Below are positions 40,932 to 57,559 of a stretch of 64,000 nucleotides of DNA, piece by piece (position 1 is the stretch's first letter; every line of letters begins with the position of its first letter). The position numbers and the translations under genes were made by a program. Source of the stretch: Vibrio sp. HB236076 (GTDB lineage: Bacteria > Pseudomonadota > Gammaproteobacteria > Enterobacterales > Vibrionaceae); assembly GCF_040957575.1 (NCBI RefSeq), contig NZ_CP162601.1:2790001-2854000 (forward strand), written 5' to 3'. Under the pieces are notes generated by a model. It saw nothing but the letters and a program-made list of their open reading frames with translations. It made no database searches and was not told the DNA's origin.

Positions 40932-42272
40932 ATGATGGTCAATTCAAATCCATTACAATCGTTACCCAGTTTAGCGGTCAAGGCTCAGGATGTTACTATC
41001 CTTCACTCGGCCAAAGAGTATCGGCAAACGCTGTTAAATTTGATCCAACAAGCCAAAAGCCGTATCTATCTAGTGGCGCTTTATCTAGAAGATGATGAAG
41101 CGGGTCGCGAGATTTTAGAGGCCTTATACACAGCCAAACTCGCCAACCCAGAGCTTGATATTAAATTGTGTGTCGATTGGCATCGTGCCCAACGCGGCTT
41201 GATTGGTGCAAGTCAATCGGAAGGCAATGCGGCGATGTACAAGCGATTTGCAGAGCATTACAACGCTCACATCCCAGTCTACGGTATCCCAGTACGAGGG
41301 AAAGAAGTGTTCGGGGTCTTGCACTTAAAAGGCTTTATCTTTGATGACACAGTGCTCTACAGCGGCGCCAGTATGAATAATGTCTACTTGCACCACAAAG
41401 ATAAATACCGCTTCGACCGCTACCATCTTTTCCACCATCAAGGGTTAGCGGACTGCATGGTCAACTTTATTGAACAGCAAATGCTCGCGCATCCCGCAGT
41501 CAATGACCTAGCCTCGCCCGTGAAACCTCATACTCGTGACCTCAAAGCGGAGATCAGGCAATTTAGAGGGCAACTTTCACGCGCTCGTTACCAGTTTGAA
41601 CCCCAAGAAGCTCAACAAGGTCAAATGGCCATCACGCCATTGGTTGGGCTTGGCAAACGACGTAATGAACTCAATATCCGCATTATTCAGTTGATTGCCT
41701 CAGCGAAAGAAGAAGTCTTTATCTGTACCCCGTATTTTAATTTTCCTCGGGCGGTATCCCGTGCGATTCGTCGCGCATTAAAACGAGGGGTTAAGGTCTC
41801 TATCGTGGTCGGCGATAAAACGGCGAATGACTTTTACATCTCACCGCAAGATGAATTTAAAACCATTGGCGGGTTGCCGTATCTTTACGAACTCAATTTA
41901 CGCAAGTTTGCCAAAGCCAACGAAGCGCACATTGCCGCTCGGAGACTGTGCTTACACCTGTGGAAGCACGACCACAATAGTTTCCATTTGAAAGGCATGT
42001 GGGTCGATAAGCAATACATGCTGATCACCGGCAATAACTTCAACCCAAGGGCATGGAGTTTGGATCTTGAAAACGGGTTATTGATCAATGACACGACACA
42101 ATCAATGACCCCGATGTTTGAGGATGAAGTCAGTAATATTTTGCACCACACTAAGCTCATCTGCACCTACAAACAGTTCGAGAAAATCGACCATTATCCA
42201 GTGCCGGCCCAGCGCTTGATCCGCAAGATCTTAAGAGTCAAAGCGGATCGTGTATTAAAGCGGATTTTATAA
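40932..42272 (+). CDS. pssA: CDP-diacylglycerol-serine O-phosphatidyltransferase
   Basis: Makes phosphatidylserine, the precursor of phosphatidylethanolamine; a membrane-associated enzyme of the phospholipase D superfamily. 446 residues (E. coli 451). Two HKD-type motifs are visible: VLHLKGFIFDDTVLYSGAS and FHLKGMWVDKQYMLITGNN. It starts MMVNSNPLQ, with the second ATG equally possible. In E. coli pssA is elsewhere, so this is a difference from the E. coli murB-rrnB interval. Confidence 0.95.
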   Translation: MMVNSNPLQSLPSLAVKAQDVTILHSAKEYRQTLLNLIQQAKSRIYLVALYLEDDEAGREILEALYTAKLANPELDIKLCVDWHRAQRGLIGASQSEGNAAMYKRFAEHYNAHIPVYGIPVRGKEVFGVLHLKGFIFDDTVLYSGASMNNVYLHHKDKYRFDRYHLFHHQGLADCMVNFIEQQMLAHPAVNDLASPVKPHTRDLKAEIRQFRGQLSRARYQFEPQEAQQGQMAITPLVGLGKRRNELNIRIIQLIASAKEEVFICTPYFNFPRAVSRAIRRALKRGVKVSIVVGDKTANDFYISPQDEFKTIGGLPYLYELNLRKFAKANEAHIAARRLCLHLWKHDHNSFHLKGMWVDKQYMLITGNNFNPRAWSLDLENGLLINDTTQSMTPMFEDEVSNILHHTKLICTYKQFEKIDHYPVPAQRLIRKILRVKADRVLKRIL

Positions 42273-42306
42273 ATTGAGTATCCCGCTAATCGCCCTCTGA
42301 ACAATA

Positions 42307-42483
42307 ATGCCAATCTGATTGAGTCTGCGGTCAATGACAGCGCAGGAGAAGAGCTTGAGAACAAGGCGAGCTCTTTGCTTATAAAGAAAAGAATCTAAGT
42401 AGTTATTCTAGATGTTATTTTCTTAACGAGGTTATCGAGTTTTTAAACCGCTAGGATGACCCGCGATTTCGTTAGATTGGTAT
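42307..42483 (-). repeat. Dispersed TIR element, copy 3 (pssA-dbpA intergenic)
   Basis: 177 bases bounded by ATGCCAATC and GATTGGTAT, inverted relative to copies 1 and 2 (it contains TTCTTAACGAGGTTATCGAG, the complement of the shared core). It lies between the convergent pssA and dbpA genes. Confidence 0.78.
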
Positions 42484-42487
42484 AAAG

Positions 42488-42523
42488 TAAAAACGCCACG
42501 ATGAGTGATCCCACGTGGCGTGA
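42488..42523 (-). terminator. Intrinsic terminator of dbpA
   Basis: On the minus strand ACGCCACG/CGTGGCGT with a 13-base loop and a TTTTT tail, starting 19 bases after the dbpA stop. Confidence 0.8.
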
Positions 42524-42540
42524 CTTTGATACCAGCGACT

Positions 42541-43926
42541 TTACTTCAACCAACGAGCACGAAATTGTCGGCCTTTCATCTTCCGATTTTCAAACTGACG
42601 TAGTGCCTGTTTCACCACATCGTGATTCACCGCCACATAGGCGCGCATCGCTTGCACAGTAATTTTGCCAATCTGCTCGCCTTTTAGGCCACCTTCAGCC
42701 GTGAGTACACCGAGAATATCACCGGGGCGAACTTTCTGTTTCTTACCACCATCGATTTGTATCGTATGCATAGGAGCGAAATATGGACGTTGATTGAGAA
42801 CCTCGTCCTCTGGTAAAGACGATGTGTTGATTGAGTGACCAAGCGCCTCTTCAATGGCAGATAAACGATGGCCTTCTTTACTGCGATAAAAGTTAAATGC
42901 CACACCTTGGCTTCCAGCGCGACCTGTACGGCCTATGCGATGAACGTGAACTTCAGGATCGCGAGAGAGTTCATAATTAAATACCGCATCCAGATTGTCG
43001 ACATCCAAGCCTCGTGCCGCCACATCGGTAGCAACTAATAGAGACACACTTTTATTCGCAAAGCGGATCAGAGCCTGGTCTCGATCCTTTTGCTCCATAT
43101 CACCGTGTAACTCAACCACACTAAAACCATGGGTGTTCAGCAAGTCTGTCACCGATTGTACTTCGCGCTTCGTATTGCAAAAGATAACCGCAGACTGAGG
43201 TTGATGTGCCATTAACAATAAACGCAAGGCGCGTTCACGTTCTTGGTTGTCATCAATCTGATAAAAATGTTGAGTAATCGTCGCTTGATCGTGGTTCGAT
43301 TCCACTTTAACGACTTCGGGCTCAACCATCAGTCCCGCTGCCATGGATTCAATCTCACTGGGGAAAGTCGCACTGAATAACAAAGTTTGTCTGTGCTTTG
43401 GAGCGTAGTCGATAATTGTATCTAATGACTCTTGAAAGCCCATTTCCAGCATCCGATCCGCTTCATCTAAAATCAGGGTATTGAGCTCAGATAAGTCGAT
43501 ACGCCCTTTGAGCAAGTGATCCAGAATACGACCTGGCGTACCCACTAAGATATGTGCTCCATGCTCTAGTGAGCCAATTTGCGGTCCCATTGGTGTGCCA
43601 CCGCATAAGGTCAGTACTTTAATATTGTGAACCGCCCTTGCTAAGGTGCGAATTTCACCGGCTACCTGATCGGCAAGTTCACGGGTTGGACACAAGACTA
43701 AACTTTGCACTCGAAAGCGTTTTACGTTTAAGTTAGACAACAAGCCTAATGAGAAAGCGGCCGTTTTACCCGAACCGGTTTTTCCCTGACCAATGATATC
43801 TTTACCTTGCAAAATCTTAGGCAGACTCAAAGCTTGTATTGGCGTCATAGTGTGGTAACCCATACTCTCTAGGTTACTCAACAACGGTTGGCTAAGCGGG
43901 AGAGAAGTAAATGATAATTGGCTCAA
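42541..43926 (-). CDS. dbpA: ATP-dependent RNA helicase DbpA
   Basis: DEAD-box helicase that acts in 50S assembly by recognising hairpin 92 of 23S rRNA. 461 residues. The helicase motifs GQGKTGSGKT, PTRELA, GGTP, TPGRILD, DEAD, SAT and the HRIGRTGRAG block are present, and the C-terminal RNA-binding domain includes GEQIGKITV. The frame is open to 43968, but the TTG at 43926 fits best: AGGAG lies 7 bases upstream and the product then begins (M)SQLSFTSLPLSQ, aligned with other DbpA proteins. It sits just downstream of the rRNA operons whose product it binds. Confidence 0.93.
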   Translation of the reverse strand: MSQLSFTSLPLSQPLLSNLESMGYHTMTPIQALSLPKILQGKDIIGQGKTGSGKTAAFSLGLLSNLNVKRFRVQSLVLCPTRELADQVAGEIRTLARAVHNIKVLTLCGGTPMGPQIGSLEHGAHILVGTPGRILDHLLKGRIDLSELNTLILDEADRMLEMGFQESLDTIIDYAPKHRQTLLFSATFPSEIESMAAGLMVEPEVVKVESNHDQATITQHFYQIDDNQERERALRLLLMAHQPQSAVIFCNTKREVQSVTDLLNTHGFSVVELHGDMEQKDRDQALIRFANKSVSLLVATDVAARGLDVDNLDAVFNYELSRDPEVHVHRIGRTGRAGSQGVAFNFYRSKEGHRLSAIEEALGHSINTSSLPEDEVLNQRPYFAPMHTIQIDGGKKQKVRPGDILGVLTAEGGLKGEQIGKITVQAMRAYVAVNHDVVKQALRQFENRKMKGRQFRARWLK

Positions 43927-43961
43927 AGGAAAACTCCTAATAGGTGAACAATGTGCTTTAT

Positions 43962-44060
43962 ATACCAATCTCTATCAAATGGGCAGGCCCAGAATATCAT
44001 GCGATCAGTCGTCTAAATTGATTATACCAATCTGATTAAGTATACGGTCAATAATAGCGA
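43962..44060. repeat. Partial copies of the dispersed TIR element
   Basis: Two left ends in succession: ATACCAATC at 43962 and ATACCAATCTGATTAAGTAT at 44024, the latter followed by a sequence like the left part of copy 3 (CGGTCAATAATAGCG). They look like remnants or nested insertions upstream of dbpA. Confidence 0.5.
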
Positions 44061-44105
44061 ATGAAGTTTTCAATTGATTGACGGTGATTGGTCACGTCTG
44101 TAGAT

Positions 44106-44137
44106 ATGAAAAAACCCCAGTCAATCGACTGGGGTTT
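44106..44137 (-). terminator. Intrinsic terminator of the downstream rRNA operon
   Basis: A perfect 11-base-pair stem AAACCCCAGTC/GACTGGGGTTT with a T6 tail on the minus strand, about 54 bases after the distal 5S gene. Confidence 0.95.
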
Positions 44138-44190
44138 GAAGGCATTGGCTAAAGTGCCATTCATTTTAACCATGTAAAATGAAAAATAAG

Positions 44191-44309
44191 AACCTAGCGA
44201 TGTCCTACTCTCACATGGGGAAACCCCACACTACCATCGGCGCAATTTTGTTTCACTTCTGAGTTCGGCATGGAATCAGGTGGGTCCAAAATGCTATGGT
44301 CGCTAAGTA
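44191..44309 (-). rRNA. 5S rRNA (distal copy after tRNA-Thr)
   Basis: About 119 bases, nearly identical to the 5S at 44517-44634, differing at a few positions including the outer stem. It is the second 5S of the downstream operon; the order 5S-tRNA-Thr-5S matches E. coli rrnD. Confidence 0.95.
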
Positions 44310-44314
44310 AAATA

Positions 44315-44390
<76 letters not shown>

Positions 44391-44407
44391 AAAATCTACT
44401 TTGCTAC

Positions 44408-44438
44408 TAAAAAAGCCCAACTGGAAGAGCGGGCTTTT
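44408..44438 (-). terminator. Terminator-like hairpin between 5S and tRNA-Thr
   Basis: On the minus strand AAAAGCCC pairs with GGGCTTTT around a 12-base loop, and a T6 run follows. It lies inside the operon, upstream of tRNA-Thr and the second 5S, so these two genes may be partly uncoupled from the main rRNA transcript. Confidence 0.65.
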
Positions 44439-44516
44439 ACAGTCACTAAAACTGAGTCTTACAAAAAATGCTCGTTTTAGTTTTGTTTTTAGATTTGTCT
44501 AAAAACAAGAATAAAA

Positions 44517-44634
44517 GCCTGGCGATGTCCTACTCTCACATGGGGAAGCCCCACACTACCATCGGCGCAATTTTGTTTCACTTCTGAGTTCGGCATGGAG
44601 TCAGGTGGGTCCAAAATGCTATGGTCGCCAAGCA
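44517..44634 (-). rRNA. 5S rRNA (downstream operon, proximal copy)
   Basis: 118 bases, recognised by the 5S core CCCACCTGA and the GCCGAACTCAGAAGTGAAAC block on the minus strand. It appears identical to the 5S at 50321-50438. Confidence 0.97.
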
Positions 44635-44872
44635 AAATTTTGTTGGTTCCTTCCGCTGGCTATAAAGCCCGCTAGCGGTGTTAATTTGCTCTCTCGCTCA
44701 GTCATTTATAAAACATAAACTCCTTCGCTCGTTCACAAATTGCCTTGCTATCGAACTTTATCCCGGCGCTAACTATGTAGCGAGGAAGGATCCAAATAAT
44801 CTGGAAAGCTGTTTTGTGTTCTCGACACAATCAAGTTTCTTATCGAGTCCGATAAAACCCTTTAGGTGTTGT

Positions 44873-47763
<2,891 letters not shown>

Positions 47764-48086
47764 ATACAACCCAAAAGAGTCTTTTGAGTTGATGTGCTTT
47801 ACAAGTAAAGCGGTTAGTCACCAAGGTGTGTTCGTGTTTTTATACATGTCACGAACTCGATATTGCCGGACTCAATTTTGAAAACATATCGCTATGCTTT
47901 CCCAAGAACACTTGATTGTGTGTTGGTTATCTCTTAAAGAGATAATTGAGAACTTTTACAAACAATCTCAAAGAGATTGTTTTGTCAGCTTTCCAAATTG
48001 TTAAAGAGCATGATTGTCTTTCTAATGAAAGAGAAACCATTTTTAAACACACTCATTTCTGCTTATCGCAGCAATGTGCTTAAAGA
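47764..48086 (-). other. 16S-23S spacer segment with boxA (downstream operon)
   Basis: Non-coding spacer between tRNA-Ala and 23S. It contains the antitermination boxA GCTCTTTAACA on the minus strand (48009-47999) and complementary stretches that would pair around 23S for RNase III processing. It is identical to the corresponding spacer of the upstream operon from the 23S end to about 48027. Confidence 0.8.
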
Positions 48087-48162
48087 TGGTGGAGCTATGC
48101 GGGATCGAACCGCAGACCTCCTGCGTGCAAGGCAGGCGCTCTCCCAGCTGAGCTATAGCCCC
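48087..48162 (-). tRNA. tRNA-Ala (TGC)
   Basis: A 76-base cloverleaf with encoded CCA; acceptor GGGGCTA, anticodon loop CTTGCAC. It is the spacer tRNA of the downstream rRNA operon. Confidence 0.98.
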
Positions 48163-48196
48163 AATGAAATCGACCCCTATCTCTGGGAAAAGATAG

Positions 48197-48273
48197 TGGT
48201 GGGTCTGAGTGGACTTGAACCACCGACCTCCCGCTTATCAGGCGAGCGCTCTAACCAGCTGAGCTACAGACCC
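48197..48273 (-). tRNA. tRNA-Ile (GAT)
   Basis: A 77-base cloverleaf with encoded CCA; acceptor GGGTCTG, anticodon loop CTGATAA. It is the spacer tRNA of the downstream rRNA operon, upstream of tRNA-Ala. Confidence 0.98.
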
Positions 48274-48336
48274 ATTTCTCTTTACTTTAAACCCTATCAA
48301 TCTGTGTGGACACGCATCGAAAGATAATCTTTCGTA

Positions 48337-49888
<1,552 letters not shown>

Positions 49889-50320
49889 AAGTTTTTGTGC
49901 TCTTTCGAGCGGCTCAATGAATACTGATTACATTCTTTATTCGTTGCCGAATAAGGACTGTGAATTGACTGTGCCAAGTCTTTCGACTCGTTTGGTCACT
50001 CAGTTCATTGAAACCAATGTGATTCCTAAGAATCTATTGATTATCATCAACAAGTGCCCACACAGATTGATAGTGTTTAAATTGTTAAAGAGCTTTGCTT
50101 TCAATGACTTATCACCGAAGCAGGACGCGTATAATACGCTATTGACTCTGTAAGTCAACATAAAATTTTATTTTTTTGGTTTTAAATTTAACACCAAACA
50201 ATAAAACGTTATGGTGACTGATTTCTTGCGAAATCCAGTCATTGTTTTTAGATTTTTCTAAAATCTGAAAACACGCTTTTTGCCTTTAGATTTTTTAAAA
50301 ATCTGAAAACAAGAATAAAA
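49889..50320 (-). promoter_or_regulatory. Leader and P2-like promoter of the downstream rRNA operon
   Basis: This 432-base gap after the preceding 5S holds one recognisable promoter on the minus strand: TTGACT (50158-50153), 16-base spacer, TATTAT (50136-50131), discriminator ACGCGTCC, with a very AT-rich block upstream. A boxA (GCTCTTTAACA) lies at 50093-50083. No P1-type CTCCCTATAAT sequence is present. Weak AT-rich hairpins (50250-50310) may terminate the upstream operon poorly. No gene is seen. Confidence 0.8.
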
Positions 50321-50438
50321 GCCTGGCGATGTCCTACTCTCACATGGGGAAGCCCCACACTACCATCGGCGCAATTTTGTTTCACTTCTGAGTTCGGCAT
50401 GGAGTCAGGTGGGTCCAAAATGCTATGGTCGCCAAGCA
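50321..50438 (-). rRNA. 5S rRNA (upstream operon)
   Basis: 118 bases, appears identical to the 5S at 44517-44634. It is the last gene of the upstream rRNA operon. Confidence 0.97.
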
Positions 50439-50676
50439 AAATTTTGTTGGTTCCTTCCGCTGGCTATAAAGCCCGCTAGCGGTGTTAATTTGCTCTCTCG
50501 CTCAGTCATTTATAAAACATAAACTCCTTCGCTCGTTCACAAATTGCCTTGCTATCGAACTTTATCCCGGCGCTAACTATGTAGCGAGGAAGGATCCAAA
50601 TAATCTGGAAAGCTGTTTTGTGTTCTCGACACAATCAAGTTTCTTATCGAGTCCGATAAAACCCTTTAGGTGTTGT

Positions 50677-53567
<2,891 letters not shown>

Positions 53568-53890
53568 ATACAACCCAAAAGAGTCTTTTGAGTTGATGTG
53601 CTTTACAAGTAAAGCGGTTAGTCACCAAGGTGTGTTCGTGTTTTTATACATGTCACGAACTCGATATTGCCGGACTCAATTTTGAAAACATATCGCTATG
53701 CTTTCCCAAGAACACTTGATTGTGTGTTGGTTATCTCTTAAAGAGATAATTGAGAACTTTTACAAACAATCTCAAAGAGATTGTTTTGTCAGCTTTCCAA
53801 ATTGTTAAAGAGCATGATTGTCTTTCTACTGAAAGAAGAACCATTTTTAAACACACTCATTTCTACTCATAGTAGTAATGTGCTTAAAGA
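53568..53890 (-). other. 16S-23S spacer segment with boxA (upstream operon)
   Basis: Non-coding spacer between tRNA-Glu and 23S, with boxA (GCTCTTTAACA) at 53813-53803. It is identical to the other operon's spacer from the 23S side to about 53831, after which the two diverge into different tRNA genes. Confidence 0.8.
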
Positions 53891-53966
53891 TGGTATCCCG
53901 TAGGGGAGTCGAACCCCTGTTACCGCCGTGAAAGGGCGGTGTCCTAGGCCTCTAGACGAACGGGAC
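53891..53966 (-). tRNA. tRNA-Glu (TTC)
   Basis: A 76-base cloverleaf with encoded CCA; anticodon loop CTTTCAC. The first acceptor pair is a G-T wobble (GTCCCGT with ACGGGAT). It is the only spacer tRNA of the upstream operon. Confidence 0.97.
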
Positions 53967-54073
53967 ACTAATAACCCCTGCTCGGAAAAGGGCAGAGGAA
54001 ATATTCGCGGTGCTCTCTTTATTTCTAAACGCTACCAATCTGTGTGGACACACATCAAAGACAATCTTTCGTA

Positions 54074-55625
<1,552 letters not shown>

Positions 55626-55819
55626 AAGTTTTTGTGCTCTTTCGAGCGGCTCAATGAATACTGATTACATTCTTTATTCGTTGTCGAATAAGGACTGTGA
55701 ATTGACTGTGCCAAGTCTTTCGACTCGTTTGGTCACTCAGTTCATTGAAACCAATGTGATTCCTAAGAATCTATTGATTATCATCAACGAGTGCCCACAC
55801 AGATTGATAGTGTTTAAAT

Positions 55820-55896
55820 TGTTAAAGAGCTTTGCTTCTTTTTGGCCTTAGCCCGAAGCAGGACGCGCATATTACGCTTTAATTTTATTAAGTCAA
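55820..55896 (-). promoter_or_regulatory. P2 promoter and boxA of the upstream rRNA operon
   Basis: Minus strand: TTGACT (55896-55891), 16-base spacer, TAATAT (55874-55869), discriminator GCGCGTCC. The leader boxA GCTCTTTAACA follows at 55830-55820. Confidence 0.85.
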
Positions 55897-55971
55897 GAAC
55901 TTTTTTGCTTTCAACTTAAAATCGACATTTCGTTGTGACTTGCGTCTCGTTCTCCGTGTCGGTGATGCGGC

Positions 55972-56041
55972 ATTATAGGGAGCTTTAAACTAAGCGCAAC
56001 CTTTATTTCACTTTTTTGAATCATCTGCGTAGTTTTTGCGC
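55972..56041 (-). promoter_or_regulatory. P1 promoter of the upstream rRNA operon with a Fis site
   Basis: Minus strand: TTGCGC (55999-55994), 16-base spacer ending CTCCC, TATAAT (55977-55972), then GCCGCATCACCGACACGG, very close to E. coli rrn P1. GCGTAGTTTTTGCGC (56027-56041) fits the Fis consensus and is centred near -71, the place of Fis site I in E. coli rrnB. The remaining gap to 56194 shows no gene. Confidence 0.85.
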
Positions 56042-56194
56042 AAAACGCGTTATTTTGCACTTTTTTTCAACGCTTTTGAGTCATATCACATCAATCGAAT
56101 GGTAAAAGTGCGCTCAGAAACGTACCATTTACCCAGTCTATCTCTATAGACGTAACTTTTACTTCCATTCAATCTTTAATTTTTAAGCTTATAT

Positions 56195-56647
56195 ATGTCT
56201 AAAAAATTGATTTTTTCATTCACACTGCTTCTTGTGATCGGATGCATTGTTCTTTCTTATCTTGAGCATGCGATCCACCCAGCAGTCAGTTTTATCGCAG
56301 GCGTTGTTGCGGCTGTTCTTTTAATTGTTGGTGTTCGTGGTTTGCGTACGGCTCCCGAGGAAGAAACCAGTACCGTAACGAAAACGCTGTACGTGGGTAA
56401 TCTTCCTTATAAAGCAAACGAATCAAATGTACGTGATTTATTTGCAGAGTACGGCGAGGTGTTTGCCGTTCGATTAATGAAAGACAAACGCACCGGTAAA
56501 CGCCGAGGTTTTGGCTTTGTCGTCATGACGGCCACCGATGCCGACGGTGCGATTTCCGCGCTCAATGAAGCAAGCTATATGCAACGGACTTTAAAAGTGC
56601 GTGTTGCCAATGATCCTAAACACGAGGATAGTGCAGACAGCGAATAG
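56195..56647 (+). CDS. Membrane-anchored RRM RNA-binding protein
   Basis: A 150-residue protein with two hydrophobic segments (about 5-22 and 28-49) followed by one RNA-recognition motif (about 63-140). RNP2 reads LYVGNL and RNP1 reads RRGFGFVVM, both intact with their aromatic positions. The topology suggests an inner-membrane hairpin with the RRM in the cytoplasm. RRM proteins are uncommon in bacteria outside cyanobacteria and some gammaproteobacteria; the role is unknown. It diverges from the rrn P1 region and overlaps the 3' end of murI tail-to-tail by 32 bases. No strong Shine-Dalgarno sequence is seen. The reading frame is solid; RNA binding is inferred from the fold. Confidence 0.88.
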   Translation: MSKKLIFSFTLLLVIGCIVLSYLEHAIHPAVSFIAGVVAAVLLIVGVRGLRTAPEEETSTVTKTLYVGNLPYKANESNVRDLFAEYGEVFAVRLMKDKRTGKRRGFGFVVMTATDADGAISALNEASYMQRTLKVRVANDPKHEDSADSE

Positions 56648-57413
56648 GCTGAAAGCCCAAACTATCCAATTGACCATTCAGTGCGTCTTCTTGCCAAGGA
56701 GGCGCACTGCTGTATATGGGGTAAGCTTTTTTCTCTTCGACTCTCTCTAAGTGAGCTTGGCCTAATACTGCTTCAACTCGCTTGGCGATTGCCTCACCAG
56801 AATCAATCAACTCAACCCCAGGCATGACTTGTGCGATTTCCTGCTTTAATAGCGGAAAGTGTGTACAACCGAGCACCGCCACATCAATACGCGGGTATAT
56901 CGGCGCCAAAATAACCGCGAGGCTTTCAAGGTCGACCTTCACCCCACGCAGCTTCTTTTCTGCCATCATCACCAGCTCTGTACTGCCCAAACTGTACACC
57001 GGTACCTGATTGGCAAAGCGCTGTATTAAGTCTTTTGTGTACGCTCGCTTTACCGTTGCCGGCGTCGCGATCAACCCTATTGCTTTTTTTGCCCTTTGCC
57101 CTGCTGGCTTAATTGCAGGAACCACCCCAATGACGGGTATCGTTAAGTTCGCTCTTAGGCGAGGCAAGACAATGGTACTCGCTGTGTTACAGGCAATGAT
57201 CACCAAGTCAATCTGATGGGCGTTGACATACTGAGCGATCAAAGAGTCAACTCGTTCAATCAAAACCTCAGCAGGCAGTTCACCGTATGGGTAACCGGCA
57301 TTATCAAAGAGGTAGTGGAAATCAAGGTACGGGCATCTTGCTTTGACGGCGGCCAAAATAGACAAGCCACCCATACCAGAGTCGAACACCAGTAAAGAAG
57401 GGGTTTTATTCAT
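56616..57413 (-). CDS. murI: Glutamate racemase
   Basis: Interconverts L- and D-glutamate for peptidoglycan. 265 residues. Both catalytic cysteines are present: IIACNTAS and [11 protein letters not shown]; the N-terminal FDSGMGGLS is diagnostic. The order trmA/btuB-murI-rrn is conserved with E. coli. The last 32 bases overlap the convergent RRM gene. Confidence 0.97.
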   Translation of the reverse strand: MNKTPSLLVFDSGMGGLSILAAVKARCPYLDFHYLFDNAGYPYGELPAEVLIERVDSLIAQYVNAHQIDLVIIACNTASTIVLPRLRANLTIPVIGVVPAIKPAGQRAKKAIGLIATPATVKRAYTKDLIQRFANQVPVYSLGSTELVMMAEKKLRGVKVDLESLAVILAPIYPRIDVAVLGCTHFPLLKQEIAQVMPGVELIDSGEAIAKRVEAVLGQAHLERVEEKKAYPIYSSAPPWQEDALNGQLDSLGFQPIRCLHYPRV

Positions 57414-57502
57414 TTACCATTCTGTATCAATATTGAAGATAAAAGCGATCATACGCTTCCCCTGCGAATTATCAATCTGGCTTGTGGGCGCTTCAACCAA
57501 GA

Positions 57503-57532
57503 CAAAAAGGCCTTTGTGAATCACAAAGGCCG
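57503..57532 (-). terminator. Intrinsic terminator of btuB
   Basis: A perfect 11-base-pair stem GGCCTTTGTGA/TCACAAAGGCC with a single-base loop and a T5 tail on the minus strand, between btuB and murI. murI is therefore probably transcribed separately. Confidence 0.9.
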
Positions 57533-57559
57533 AAGGTAATACGGGTTTTACTTTAGAAC

